A DNA stretch of 64,000 nt from Paraburkholderia terricola (GCF_900142195.1 NZ_FRAB01000026.1:28380-92379); one strand, 5' to 3'. Shown: positions 1-9,265, counted from the stretch's first letter. Notes: a model not told the origin generated them from the sequence alone. Numbers and translations are program-made.

Positions 1-78
1 CGTGCTACGGCGGCCGTCCGCGGTTGCGCGGAAAATGGAAGCGGTCCGGGCAACCGGGCCGGCCGCGCGCGCAGTTGC

Positions 79-267
79 TCAGAACCCCACACCTACGCCG
101 ACGCCTACCCCACCGCCGAGGCTGCCGCCTCCCACGCCCACGCCTATGCTGGGGCCCGGCGGGTAGTAGCCAGGCCCATACGCAGGATCGCTGTAACCGT
201 ACGGCGGGGCAGCAACACATCCCGAGACGGCCGCCACCATCGCCAGGATGCCGAAAAGTCTGAGCAT
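79..267 (-). CDS. small glycine-rich lipoprotein
   Basis: A 62-residue exported protein of unknown function. It begins with a hydrophobic signal of about 15 residues ending in a lipobox (V-S-G-C), so it should be cleaved and lipidated at that Cys. The mature part is rich in Gly, Pro, Tyr and Val and ends in a GVGVGVGVGF run, as in many small outer-membrane or periplasmic lipoproteins of Burkholderia. I chose the ATG at 267 because a GGGAG Shine-Dalgarno lies 6 nt upstream; an ATG two codons earlier sits directly on that site. No partner genes are visible nearby. Lipoprotein status is well supported by the motif; the function is unknown. Confidence 0.6.
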   Translation of the reverse strand: MLRLFGILAMVAAVSGCVAAPPYGYSDPAYGPGYYPPGPSIGVGVGGGSLGGGVGVGVGVGF

Positions 268-555
268 GATCATCTCCCTTGCACGAACTGCGCAGCAAGA
301 GATGATCCCGTTTACGGCGGGGTTAACTAGAACCCCCGGCAATACCTCGCAAGCGCCGTCAGCAGAGTGCGCTCGTCAAGGTCGTGACAACGACCTGGGG
401 CACGCTCCGGCCATGAACGGTCGTTTGGCAGTGTGAGCCAAATCGTCGATGGCCCGCGGCGCTCGCCGCTCGCCATATCCTGTCGGCAAGCGGTTCAACC
501 CGATGCGCCGGGCGCAGAACATCCCGCGCCCGGGTGCGTGACGGGAGTACGAGGT

Positions 556-2769
556 TCAGCTCCCTTGCAACCGGATGTCACGCGACGACGCTCCGACATA
601 CACCGTCCCGCCAGGCACATATCGCCAGCCATTGCGCGACGTGTCCCACACGCTCTGCATCCGCGGCGTGACCGTGATGCGAACGTGGCGTGCCTCGCCG
701 GGATTCAGGCCGATCTTCTCCCAGCCGACCAGACGTCGCGGCGGCTCGTCGCGGTAGGGCACGCCGAGATACACCTGCGGCACTTCCGCGCCCGCCATAC
801 GGCCATCGTTGCGCACCGTAAACGACACGTCGATCGCGCCGTCAGGGCGATGTTTGACCGAAAGCCCCGAATACGAGAAATGCGTGTACGACAGCCCGTA
901 TCCGAACTCGAACATCGGCGTGATGTTTTTCGCGTCGTACCAGCGGTAGCCCATGTTCAGCTTCTCTGCGTAGACGGGATCCGGCTCGAACGCGCCGCTT
1001 TGCCCCCACGTCGGCGTATCCTGATCACGCACCGGGAAGGTGACGGGCAGCTTGCCGGAAGGATTGACCTTGCCGAACAGCACGTTCGCGATCGCATTGC
1101 CGCCGCCTTCACCCGGATACCAGGCCTCCACGATTGCCGCCACGCGATGCTTCCACGGCATCAGCACCGGGTTACCGCTTTCCACGACGACGATCGTGCG
1201 GGGATTGGCGTGCGCGACCGCGTCGACGAGTGCATCCTGGTTCGACGGATTCGCAAGGCTCAGGCTTTGCAAATCGCCAAAATCTTCACCCGCCGGCTGC
1301 GCGACGACGACAATTGCGACATCCGAGCGGGCTGCGAGCGCCGCCGCCTGATCGATCTCCTGTTGCGTGTACGCGCGAAACGGCGTCTGCTGATCGCTGT
1401 TGCCGGCAAAGCTCACCTGCGCCGACGGCGCGAGCGCGCGAATCGCTGCAACAATGGGCGTGTTCAACTTCAGCCACGGATTGGTCCACCAACTGCACCC
1501 GGTCGATGTGCCGAACGTCAAGCCGCCGCAACCCGCGAATGCCCCGGTGACCGGATCACGTGTATTGCCTGACCCGCCGCCGGTCAGCACGGCTGCATCA
1601 GCGTGTCCCCCAATCACCGCGATCCGTGAGAGCGAGGCTGCGGAGAGCGGCAACTGGTTGTTGTCGTTCTTGAGCAGCACCATCGACTGCTCAGCAACCG
1701 CCTGCACGAATGCTTTCGCGCCAGCGAAGTCGATGGCGGCGCCCCCCTTTGGAGGATCGTCCATCACGCCCGTGCGGATCATCACGTACAGCTTGCGTCG
1801 CACCATGTCATCGAGTCGCGCGGTCGAAACCGAGCCGTTCGCAATCGCCTGCCGAACCGCGTCCGGCGTCAGATAAACGGTCGAGCCGACATCCTCTTCC
1901 TCGTCGAGACCGGCGTTGATCGCTTTCGCCGTGCTGTGCGTCGCCCCCCAATCCGATTGCACCTGCCCTTCAAAGCGCCATTCGTTCTTGAGCACGTCGT
2001 TGAGCAGATGCGCGTTCTCGCACGCATAGTCGCCATTGAGCCGGTTGTAGCTGCACATCACGCTGCCCGGCTGTGCGCGCCTTGCGGCGATTTCAAACGG
2101 CAACAGATACAGCTCGCGCAGTGTGCGCTCGTCGATCTGGCTGTTGCCGCCCCCCCGGTTATGTTCCTGCTCGTTGCCGGCGTAGTGCTTGATCGTGGCG
2201 ATGACCTTCTGGCGCTGCGTGCCGTCGGTGCGCTCGGCGAGCATCTCCCCGGCGAGCAGCGGATCTTCGCCGAGATACTCGAACAGCCGGCCGCCGCGCG
2301 GCTCGCGCGCGAGATTGGTTCCGCCACCGAGTCCCATCCCGAAGCCCTGGGCGCGCAGTTGTATCGCCACCTGTTTGCCGAAATCGGAAGACAGGCGGCG
2401 ATCCCAGCTTGCCGCAAGCGCGATCGTTGCCGGGAAGGTCGTGCTGGCCTGCGATGTGCTGCCGGAGCCTGTCGCGGAGTCGACCATGTTCAGATCAGGA
2501 ATGCCGAGACGCGGTACGCCCTGAATGTAGCCCGCGCCACCTCCCGGCACGGCCGACATTGCGTATTTCGAATGAATGAACTGGAGCTTTTCGTCGAGCG
2601 TCATCCTGCTGACGAGGGTATCGGCGCGCCGATGCGCGGCCGCCGATCCGAACGCGTTCATCGCAATTGAAGTGGGTAGGAAATCGAGTGGAAAGTCGGG
2701 TACATCCGCACGCGCAGCGGCGCACACGGCCGCCGCTAAAGCGGCCGCCAGCCATAGTTTCTTCTGCAT
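556..2769 (-). CDS. periplasmic/secreted beta-glucosidase, glycoside hydrolase family 3
   Basis: A 737-residue GH3 enzyme predicted to release terminal beta-linked glucose or xylose from oligosaccharides. An N-terminal Sec signal (about residues 1-21, ending ARA-D) points to export. The (alpha/beta)8 domain carries the KHY substrate-binding motif near residue 194 and the family nucleophile Asp in QSDWGA (about residue 273). It is followed by the GH3 C-terminal alpha/beta domain and a fibronectin-III-like tail near residues 650-737. Length is normal for BglX-type enzymes. The start is supported by GGAGAG 6 nt upstream. It appears monocistronic; a perfect palindrome lies about 180 bp upstream (2948-2962). 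The family is certain; the exact sugar is not. Confidence 0.93.
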   Translation of the reverse strand: MQKKLWLAAALAAAVCAAARADVPDFPLDFLPTSIAMNAFGSAAAHRRADTLVSRMTLDEKLQFIHSKYAMSAVPGGGAGYIQGVPRLGIPDLNMVDSATGSGSTSQASTTFPATIALAASWDRRLSSDFGKQVAIQLRAQGFGMGLGGGTNLAREPRGGRLFEYLGEDPLLAGEMLAERTDGTQRQKVIATIKHYAGNEQEHNRGGGNSQIDERTLRELYLLPFEIAARRAQPGSVMCSYNRLNGDYACENAHLLNDVLKNEWRFEGQVQSDWGATHSTAKAINAGLDEEEDVGSTVYLTPDAVRQAIANGSVSTARLDDMVRRKLYVMIRTGVMDDPPKGGAAIDFAGAKAFVQAVAEQSMVLLKNDNNQLPLSAASLSRIAVIGGHADAAVLTGGGSGNTRDPVTGAFAGCGGLTFGTSTGCSWWTNPWLKLNTPIVAAIRALAPSAQVSFAGNSDQQTPFRAYTQQEIDQAAALAARSDVAIVVVAQPAGEDFGDLQSLSLANPSNQDALVDAVAHANPRTIVVVESGNPVLMPWKHRVAAIVEAWYPGEGGGNAIANVLFGKVNPSGKLPVTFPVRDQDTPTWGQSGAFEPDPVYAEKLNMGYRWYDAKNITPMFEFGYGLSYTHFSYSGLSVKHRPDGAIDVSFTVRNDGRMAGAEVPQVYLGVPYRDEPPRRLVGWEKIGLNPGEARHVRITVTPRMQSVWDTSRNGWRYVPGGTVYVGASSRDIRLQGS

Positions 2770-3450
2770 ATCTGTCTCTCCGGGGATTCTGCTTTTGTTG
2801 GAATGCGGAAGCGGAGCGAGTCCGGCAGGTTCACGCCGGACACGAAGGCTGGCGACGCAGGGTAGCTGCGCAAACGTTTGCCTGCCCGGACGGAATCGGG
2901 ACCATCGGATGGACTGTAGCGACTCTCCGTACTCAACAATTTAAGAATGTAGTCTGACTACAGCATCAGTACTTTTACCGATACGACGCGTTTTTATGCC
3001 GAATGAAGGCTATCCGTTAAAACGATTGGCGATTAAACGCAATGAATGCGCAAGCTCCAATGCATTGAGCACGACGAGTGCTGATTATCCTGTTGGCATT
3101 GTTTGAAGCGGCGATTGCGTGCTTCCTGCCGGCTCGACCAAGATGCGCTCCAGAAACCGGTAGACAAGTTCGAGTGGGTTCGCGTCAGCAGCTCGAACTC
3201 GAACACGCCCAAGCGGGGCGGCTCGAAACGTAGAAGCGTTAGCTCTATGGGTAGACTTCTGCGACCGACACGGCCGCGAGCATCGCCGGAGTCGGATGAG
3301 TCACGGTATCGCCGCGCGAATCCATCTTTCTACAAGCGGTGCTTGGCCAATGTGCGAAGTGGATGCCTGCAAGGACGGCCCGCGTGCCATCGGCGGTTCG
3401 GCCAGATGGCGCCGTATCGCGGGTGGAGTGCAAACGATCTTCGCCACACA
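2770..3450. other. non-coding stretch upstream of the GH3 gene
   Basis: About 680 bases with no convincing gene. Frames on either strand are open for 100 codons or so only because of high GC, and they lack Shine-Dalgarno sites and recognisable domains. The part nearest the glucosidase (2770-3000) is locally AT-richer, as expected for its promoter region, and contains the palindrome listed separately. I see nothing recognisable in 3000-3450. Confidence 0.5.
2948..2962. promoter_or_regulatory. perfect 7-1-7 palindrome upstream of GH3 gene
   Basis: TGTAGTC-T-GACTACA, a perfect inverted repeat in an AT-rich patch about 180 bp upstream of the glucosidase start. Its size and symmetry fit a dimeric repressor site, but no regulator gene is adjacent, so the binding protein is unknown. 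Confidence 0.35.
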
Positions 3451-3861
3451 TCAGGCCGGCACGAGCTGGCCCTCTGAATATCTTGTCAGCACAGAAGCAA
3501 GGATCATGTCGAACGCGTTCGACGGCGCTGCGGCGCCGCGGTGGAACGGCCGGAACACCACGTCGCCCCGTTTGACCGACATGCCGCTGAGCGCGCAAAC
3601 ACCCCTGACGCGGGCATAGCCGGCGCGCCAGGTCTGATCAAGATAGCTGCCGCGCGTAGCGTCGCTCCAGGAAACGAGCACGGTCGTGTCGGTTTGCCAT
3701 TCGATGCTTCGAATCGTAGAGTCCCTAAGCGCCGCATGCGCAACCACCGTGCGGCTGGGTCGCTCGCGGCGCCGCGAAGCCTGGTAAACCGCCGATGCAG
3801 TCTCATGCCAATGCGCGTTCAGCCGTCCGATAATCTGCGACCATGGGTCGAGTCCACACAT
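3451..3861 (-). CDS. DUF3331 domain-containing protein
   Basis: A 136-residue soluble protein matching from memory the DUF3331 family, which is nearly confined to Burkholderia and relatives. Visible family features are a WSDATRGSYLDQTW segment and the CALSG...RGDVVFRP segment, followed by a tail ending in the disordered-looking GQLVPA. The start at 3861 is set by an AGGAG box 8 nt upstream; an ATG 12 codons earlier has none. The function is unknown. It stands alone between the glucosidase promoter region and a degraded stretch. It is a useful taxonomic marker for the window. Confidence 0.75.
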   Translation of the reverse strand: MCGLDPWSQIIGRLNAHWHETASAVYQASRRRERPSRTVVAHAALRDSTIRSIEWQTDTTVLVSWSDATRGSYLDQTWRAGYARVRGVCALSGMSVKRGDVVFRPFHRGAAAPSNAFDMILASVLTRYSEGQLVPA

Positions 3862-4028
3862 CTCCGGTTCTCCTGCGACTTCCAGCGGCGATCGCATGCA
3901 AAGTGCAGCGCCTCTGGGTTTAAAGTCTCATGGCTGCGGGGCTCACACGAACATTACCGGGTCAAGTTGCCGTCGCTAACGGCTCGATCGTTCGCATGAA
4001 ATGCGCATGCCGGCTTACAGCTTTGGCA

Positions 4029-4262
4029 CGCTATCTCCGCCTTTGCGGCGAGCAGGCTCAAGGCACTGTGAAAGCGGGCGGCATAGGCGGCAGCAAACAA
4101 CTGCTCGGGATTCGTCCCGCCGCACGGACCGCCGAGCGGTGCAGGCAAGCGCAGGTCGAGATCGAATTGGCCGTCGTCCGATCGGACTACGCCTGATGCT
4201 GGACCATGGCCTGCATCGCCGCCCGTGGCGGTCACGGTCGTCGAGTACGATGGCCACCTTCG
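4029..4262 (-). pseudogene. remnant of an Ohr/OsmC-family peroxidase gene
   Basis: Reading the minus strand, about 75 residues align clearly with the intact Ohr-type protein encoded at 36303-36803: SGVVRSDDGQFDLDLRLP versus SGVARSDDGNLVVELRLP, then NPEQLFAAAYAARFHSAL versus NPEQLFAAGFAACFHGAL. The first catalytic Cys is replaced by Arg (AARFH). The match stops about half way through the domain; the C-terminal half with the second Cys is gone, and the N-terminus has small indels. This is a non-functional fragment. Confidence 0.75.
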
Positions 4263-4409
4263 ATAGCAATGATCGTCGTGATTGTTCTCCGCGGATAGTG
4301 CGCCGGGCCGGCCTCGATGCGCCGTCAACGCATGGGTGCATCGTAGGTGCGCGGCGGCCCGTCGGGAAGGCTTGCGCGGCGACGCACCGTGTTGCTTCCA
4401 AAGCACCAA

Positions 4410-4514
4410 TCAGAGCGCCGGCGCCGACGTCATGGTGGTCAGGCATTGCAGGTCGAGCGCGCGCGTTCGTTCAGCCATGTAGTCGATGAACACGTGGGCA
4501 TAGCGGCACAGGTA
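4410..4514 (-). pseudogene. remnant of the C-terminus of a LysR-type regulator
   Basis: The minus strand encodes VFIDYMAERTRALDLQCL, matching the last part of the intact LysR at 34676-35701 (VFVDFMTEQIRALNSLCL) and of the second remnant at 28114-28281. Nothing of the helix-turn-helix or the rest of the effector domain is present. It abuts the DedA remnant directly, so two unrelated gene ends have been joined by deletion. Confidence 0.6.
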
Positions 4515-4602
4515 GAACGAGCGACGCGCCAGGCACACTCAGGAATACGACCAGCGCGCCATCTTGCGCGATGAGTTCATGGGAAAACACGTTGCCTTGT
4601 GA
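4505..4602 (-). pseudogene. remnant of the 5' end of a DedA-family gene
   Basis: The minus strand reads SHELIAQDGALVVFLSVPGA, a clear match to the start of the intact DedA-rhodanese protein at 27064 (SHELIARYGILVVFLNVLGS). Similarity extends upstream into the leader: both have CACAAGG just before the start, although the remnant has lost a good ATG. Only about 27 codons remain before the sequence switches to a LysR C-terminus. Confidence 0.7.
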
Positions 4603-4621
4603 GCCCCAGAGCGGGCGGGGC

Positions 4622-5041
4622 CTATTGGGCGTGCCAATCGACAGCCGGGTTGACCGTCTTGCCGGCAGTGCAACAACGGATGACCTCGTCGGTCGACCAC
4701 AATGCGCTGCTGCTCCAGTACTTGAACAGCTCTGAAATTTGCGTCTCGTTGAAGTACTTCCGCATACGCGCCCAGATTTCATCGGACGCCGATTGTTCAC
4801 TGACACCCGAAAGGTGTTCCATCCAGGCCAACGCGGCCTTCTCCGCACTACAGAAAACATCGGCGCACCGCCAGCTTCCGATATGCTCAATCTTCGATGT
4901 GGGCACGGCAGCATGAAGCGCCAAGCGAAGGCCATACTGAACGCACAACAGACAGCCGTTGATTTGCGATGCGCGCAGATCGAGAAGCGCGATCAGGCCC
5001 GCGTCGAGCGGGCCACTCTGAATAGGGGGCGTCACGATCAC
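4622..5041 (-). CDS. carboxymuconolactone decarboxylase/AhpD-like protein, probably N-truncated
   Basis: A 139-residue AhpD-like protein. The hallmark RASQINGCxxC motif (residues about 23-32, CLLC) gives the redox-active Cys pair, followed by the family's EKAALAWMEHLS segment. Members reduce peroxide-handling partners or act as decarboxylases; the substrate here is unknown. Usual proteins have about 30 more residues before the motif. Here the reading frame begins with GTG only four codons after the stop codon of the alpha/beta hydrolase in the same frame, with no good Shine-Dalgarno, so the 5' end may have been lost in a rearrangement. The C-terminus also lacks the usual WNR region. It may be translated by coupling or may be decaying. 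Confidence 0.55.
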   Translation of the reverse strand: MIVTPPIQSGPLDAGLIALLDLRASQINGCLLCVQYGLRLALHAAVPTSKIEHIGSWRCADVFCSAEKAALAWMEHLSGVSEQSASDEIWARMRKYFNETQISELFKYWSSSALWSTDEVIRCCTAGKTVNPAVDWHAQ

Positions 5042-5053
5042 GCTCTTCGCAAG

Positions 5054-6040
5054 CTAGCTGCGCAGGAAAGACAAAAGATCCTCATTAAGCTGATCCTTGT
5101 GGGTATCCGTCAATCCATGCGGCGCGCCGGGATAAATCTTCAGGATCGCGTGAGGGACGAGTTTCTTACTCGAACGGGCGCCAATATCCACGGGAACGAC
5201 CTGGTCGTCGTCGCCGTGAATGATCAGTGTCGGTCTGTCGAACTTCAACAGATCCGCCGTGAAATCCGTTTCGGAATAGGCTTTGACCGATTCGTAGACG
5301 TTCTTTAAACCACCGGTCATTCCCTGGCGCCACCATGCGTCGATCAGACCTTGCGACACCTTGGCGCCCGGTCGGTTAAAGCCGTAGAACGGGCCTGCGG
5401 GGATGTCCTTGAACAATTGGGAGCGATTGGCGATTATTGCAGCCCGAACGCTATCGAACGATTCAATAGGTACCCCAGATGGATTGCCTGGCGTTTTTAC
5501 CATCAACGGCGGCACGGCTGAAATCAGCCCGATCTTCGATACGCGGGACGTACCGTGCCGGCCCACGTAACGCGCGACTTCGCCCCCTCCGGTCGAAAAC
5601 CCGATAACGGCAACATCGCGCAGACCGAGCGTCTGGATGACTGTCGCGAGATCGTCCGCGTAGTGGTCCATGTCGTTGCCGTCCCACGGTTGGCTCGAGC
5701 GACCGTGCCCGCGGCGATCATGTGTAATGACTCGAAACCCGTGGGATGCCAGAAAGAAAGCCTGGTTTTCCCAGCTATCCGAGCTGAGCGGCCAACCATG
5801 GCTCAGCGTTACGACGGGACCGTCTTTCGCGCCCCAATCCTTGAAGTACAGGCTCACTCCGTCTCGGGTACGGATAACGTCACCGGTATGACCTGCGGAC
5901 GACATCTGCCCGGTCGTGCCGGGTCCTGACTGCTTGCTGGCAGCCGATGCCACAGTTGTCGTCAACGTTGCGGCGATCCCGCCAATCAGCAGGTTTCGGC
6001 GTTTTGCATCGGGGGAAACATGTCCCAGGTTTTTAGTCAT
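5054..6040 (-). CDS. exported alpha/beta hydrolase of the non-heme chloroperoxidase/arylesterase type
   Basis: A 328-residue alpha/beta-fold hydrolase. The N-terminus has KRRNLLIGG followed by a hydrophobic stretch and ASA, a plausible Tat signal (residues 13-34). The nucleophile is Ser149 in GFSTGGGE, the elbow typical of cofactor-free haloperoxidases/esterases. The acid is an Asp in HGDDDQVVP (about 277) and the base is His308 in GAPHGLT. The oxyanion region is HGWPLSSDSW. Likely an esterase or perhydrolase acting in the periplasm; the substrate is not predictable. Downstream, in the same frame and nearly contiguous, is the AhpD-like gene. The Shine-Dalgarno is weak. Confidence 0.85.
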   Translation of the reverse strand: MTKNLGHVSPDAKRRNLLIGGIAATLTTTVASAASKQSGPGTTGQMSSAGHTGDVIRTRDGVSLYFKDWGAKDGPVVTLSHGWPLSSDSWENQAFFLASHGFRVITHDRRGHGRSSQPWDGNDMDHYADDLATVIQTLGLRDVAVIGFSTGGGEVARYVGRHGTSRVSKIGLISAVPPLMVKTPGNPSGVPIESFDSVRAAIIANRSQLFKDIPAGPFYGFNRPGAKVSQGLIDAWWRQGMTGGLKNVYESVKAYSETDFTADLLKFDRPTLIIHGDDDQVVPVDIGARSSKKLVPHAILKIYPGAPHGLTDTHKDQLNEDLLSFLRS

Positions 6041-6293
6041 GGCTCAAGTCCAGGAATTATTCGACCGGGAGATGGGGGAATTGGCTTGCTTACCGGTCGA
6101 GTCATCACAATAACCACGAAGCAGTCATTGGCCTAGTTAAGCGATGCAAAACGCCGTTGATTGCTCTACGTTCACTCTATTAGAAGATCGCGGTTATTTA
6201 ACGGCGCTTAACATCTACGCTAGCTAATTATGTTTGGCAAAGGCAGAGGGTGAACGGGAGCATATGAGGAGTAACCAATCCGTAACCGCAAGA

Positions 6294-7751
6294 TCAGAAC
6301 TTCAGCGCATGCAACTGATGAATCTTGTCCAGAAGCCAGTGGAAGCTAGCGTGCTCATCGGCTCCAGGCGCGGCGTTTTTCATCGCCATTTTATGCAACA
6401 TGTCTTGCCGTTGTGAAAGTAGCCGGCACATTCGATGAGTCACCTCCTGGCTATCCCTCAATAGAGGTGTTACATCGTCCTTGTTCAATCTGTAAATGAC
6501 GCTCCTCGTGAGCGTCACGATCTTCACCTGAACCGGCAAACCCGCGAGTAGCCCGGTCTCCCCCATCGTATCGCCGGGCCCGAGACGCACCACTTCGACC
6601 GCCCCGGCAGGTTGCTCCGTTGAAACACTGAGCACGCCCGAGCCGACGATTGCGAGACTGTCGGGCACCACTTCCGGCGTGAAAATCACCTGCCCGGCGT
6701 CGTATTCATGCCGCACCATGCAACTGGACAGCAACTTCAACTCCTCGTCGCCGATGGCGGCGAATAGTTCGATGCGTCTAAGCAGGCGCTCCTCTGCTTT
6801 TGCCACGATGGCCGTGACCGATGGCACGCCTCGTGGTTGGAGATCGACCCCCGCGGCGATAAGGTGTCGATAACAGAGGTCGTACAGCTCGTTTGTCAAT
6901 GGCGTTTTTTTTGCCGTGTCGTCGACGAAGGCCGTCGCTTCGTACTGGATGGAATGCAGGGTGGATTTTCTTGCCTGCACGAAGGGAGCCGGCGCCGTCA
7001 GGATCGAACGAGCTCCAGCCAGCGCGCATTCAAGCGCGGCAATCACCGTTGCGGGCCGCTCGTCCGGCGAGATTTCCAGAGAGACAGTCACGCCATGCAA
7101 AGCGTGCGGCCGGTTGGTATTGGTGATATTTGCCTTTGCCGCCGCAGCATTGGGAATGATAGTCACATTGCCGTGCGAATTGAGCAGATGCGTTGCTCTC
7201 CAATTCATCTCGATCACCTTGCCTTCCGCGCCATCAATCGAGATCCAGTCACCCACGCGGTACGGCTCTGTGGAATTCAGCACGATCCCTGCAAAGACAT
7301 CGTGCAAAGTGCTTTGAATAGCTAAACCGAGAATAACGGCCAATGTCCCCGACGTCGCGATCAGGCCGCGAACGGGTATTTCCAGAACAAACCCGGTCGC
7401 GGCTACCGCCGCGGCAAGAAACACTACAGCACCGAACACGTCCTGAAAGAGTCTTTGCTTGCGCCACGTCTGTGGCAGGAGAAGTGTGTCGAGAGCAAGA
7501 GTGAGCAGGCGGGCACCTGTCAGCCACCAGAATATCTTCAGTGCCTGCGCCGCTTCGTGAAACAGCGACGCTTCAAAATGCGTGGCCTGTCTGAAGGGGC
7601 TGAGGCCCGCGGTGAAAATGCTCCCCGTGAACACGGCGAAAATCGTGAGCCGGAGCAAGAGACGTGAAACGTCTTGCTTCGGCACTTTGAAACGCCACAG
7701 CGCCACGTCGATCAGGACGACGGCATAACCGAACACCAGGGAATCGCTCAC
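6294..7751 (-). CDS. MscS-family mechanosensitive channel with C-terminal cyclic-nucleotide-binding domain
   Basis: A 485-residue inner-membrane protein. The N-terminal half has four to five transmembrane segments including an MscS-type pore helix (GLIATSGTLAVILGLAIQST), then the MscS beta domain (RVGDWISIDGAEGKVIEMNWRAT). Residues about 333-440 form a CRP-like cyclic-nucleotide-binding beta-roll (GDTMGETGLLAGLP), so gating may respond to a nucleotide as well as tension. Similar fusions occur in Proteobacteria. The start is a GTG with GGAG 5 nt upstream. It reads toward the alpha/beta hydrolase but is 250 bp away, so it is probably a separate unit. Confidence 0.9.
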   Translation of the reverse strand: MSDSLVFGYAVVLIDVALWRFKVPKQDVSRLLLRLTIFAVFTGSIFTAGLSPFRQATHFEASLFHEAAQALKIFWWLTGARLLTLALDTLLLPQTWRKQRLFQDVFGAVVFLAAAVAATGFVLEIPVRGLIATSGTLAVILGLAIQSTLHDVFAGIVLNSTEPYRVGDWISIDGAEGKVIEMNWRATHLLNSHGNVTIIPNAAAAKANITNTNRPHALHGVTVSLEISPDERPATVIAALECALAGARSILTAPAPFVQARKSTLHSIQYEATAFVDDTAKKTPLTNELYDLCYRHLIAAGVDLQPRGVPSVTAIVAKAEERLLRRIELFAAIGDEELKLLSSCMVRHEYDAGQVIFTPEVVPDSLAIVGSGVLSVSTEQPAGAVEVVRLGPGDTMGETGLLAGLPVQVKIVTLTRSVIYRLNKDDVTPLLRDSQEVTHRMCRLLSQRQDMLHKMAMKNAAPGADEHASFHWLLDKIHQLHALKF

Positions 7752-7851
7752 GGAGGCTCCGAGGGGAAGAACGCGCCTGGCGGGTACTCATGCCGCTCCC
7801 GCCGGAGCCATTGTGAACGGCTAACCGCGATGCCCGAGGCTGGCTGACACA

Positions 7852-9060
7852 CTAGCCAAATGACGCCAGCGGGTCGCCTGCCGCCAATGCATCGGCGCGA
7901 TTCGGCGCCGGTGGATAGATCCACTGCGTATTGATCATCTGCTTGCGCGCTTTTCCTTCCGCGTGCGTCAGCTTTATCTGGCGATCCCAGCCTTCCGAAT
8001 AGACCGCTCCCCATTCGCCGAGATCCAGACAGGTGGCATAAAACGGCTGGCTATACGCCAGCGTCGATGCGCCGATCAGGTCGGCGGCCACGTTGTGGCC
8101 GCCGAATTTCCCCATCACCATTGCGTGCTGACAAGACATCAACGCGTAGTGCCCTTCATCGTCGCTGCGCACTCGCGCCACATCGCCTGCCACAAACACG
8201 CCGGGCGCCTCTTCCACACGCAGATCGGGGGCGATTTCGACACGGCCAAGCGGGTCCAGACGCGACGAAACCTGTGCTGCAAGCGTACTCGCTCGCATCC
8301 CGCCCGCCCATACCACCGTGTGCGCTTCGATATGCGCACCTGAAGCAGTTCGGACTCCACTCGCGTCGACCGATACGACACCGGATCCCAATACCGCTTC
8401 GATGCCGAGCGAATCGAATGCCTCGGCGACGAAAGGCCGCGGATTAGGCCCGAGATCGGGACCGATCTCAGCCTGCGACCCTACGACGACCACTTTGATC
8501 GCCGCATCGGGGCCGAATAGCGCGCGCATCCGTTTAGGCAATTCGGTTGCGATCTCGATGCCGGTAAAGCCACATCCCACCACGGCAACGGTATTTCGGG
8601 CGCTTGAATCGGGAAGCTTCGCGAGCTTCCTGAGATGCTCTTCAAGTGCCGATGCGTCCTCCATGCAATCGACCGAGAACGCATACTCGGCGAGCCCTGG
8701 AATCGGCGGCCGGCTCAGCTTGCTGCCGCTCGTCAAGAGCAACCGGTCGTAACCGAGCGAGCGGGTTTCGCCGCTCGCGGCCGTCACACGCACGGTCTTG
8801 TCGCGAACAGCGATTTCGTCGACACTCCCCTCGACGTAGTTCACACCGACGGCGTCAAGCAGGGGCAAAAGCGGCGCGAACATCAAATGCGGCTCGCTTT
8901 CGTACATCCGTGGCCGGATCTGCAACTCGGGTTTCGGTGAGATAAGCGTAATGTCGATGTCGCTAGCCGTTGCGCCGGCGCGGTCGCGCACGCGAGCCGC
9001 CCCGAGTGCGCCCCACACTCCGGCAAAGCCGGCACCCACAATCAAGATCTTCTGCGACAT
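7852..9060 (-). CDS. NDH-2-like NAD(P)/FAD-dependent oxidoreductase
   Basis: A 402-residue flavoprotein resembling type II NADH dehydrogenases. An FAD-binding Rossmann motif (VGAGFAGVWGA) is at the N-terminus, a second dinucleotide motif (VVGCGFTGIEIATEL) near residue 165, and the family's second FAD segment (GVFVAGDVARV) near residue 290. It would pass electrons from NAD(P)H to quinone or a small acceptor at the membrane face. AAGG lies 8 nt before the ATG. A perfect TGTTGTC-type palindrome (9247-9265) is about 190 bp upstream. A badly deleted relative is at 36808-37030. The electron acceptor is uncertain. Confidence 0.85.
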   Translation of the reverse strand: MSQKILIVGAGFAGVWGALGAARVRDRAGATASDIDITLISPKPELQIRPRMYESEPHLMFAPLLPLLDAVGVNYVEGSVDEIAVRDKTVRVTAASGETRSLGYDRLLLTSGSKLSRPPIPGLAEYAFSVDCMEDASALEEHLRKLAKLPDSSARNTVAVVGCGFTGIEIATELPKRMRALFGPDAAIKVVVVGSQAEIGPDLGPNPRPFVAEAFDSLGIEAVLGSGVVSVDASGVRTASGAHIEAHTVVWAGGMRASTLAAQVSSRLDPLGRVEIAPDLRVEEAPGVFVAGDVARVRSDDEGHYALMSCQHAMVMGKFGGHNVAADLIGASTLAYSQPFYATCLDLGEWGAVYSEGWDRQIKLTHAEGKARKQMINTQWIYPPAPNRADALAAGDPLASFG

Positions 9061-9246
9061 GATTCTTGCCTTAAGTTTTCAAATTACCCAGTTGACGATG
9101 TGCGCCGGAACCCACGACAAACCGAGCCCTGTTGCACTGCGCGACGATCGCTGACGATCGCGGCGGCCGACCCATCTGCCGCCCGCCTCACGACAAATCG
9201 TAGACTTCGTCTGCGAATGGCAGTAGGCACTCAAAGGAGATCATTG

Positions 9247-9265
9247 TGTTGTCCCGGCGACAACA
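9247..9265. promoter_or_regulatory. TGTTGTC-N5-GACAACA palindrome, copy 1 (perfect)
   Basis: A perfect 7-5-7 inverted repeat with spacer CCGGC, followed by ATCGACG, about 190 bp upstream of the NDH-2-like gene start. It shares arms with three other sites in the window (10202, 15800, 23792). Likely a dimeric regulator site; the protein is unknown. Confidence 0.5.

Noticed and set aside
433..1572. 379-codon plus-strand open frame
   Set aside because: It lies entirely inside the clear GH3 gene on the other strand; Arg/His-rich composition typical of a GC-rich shadow frame.
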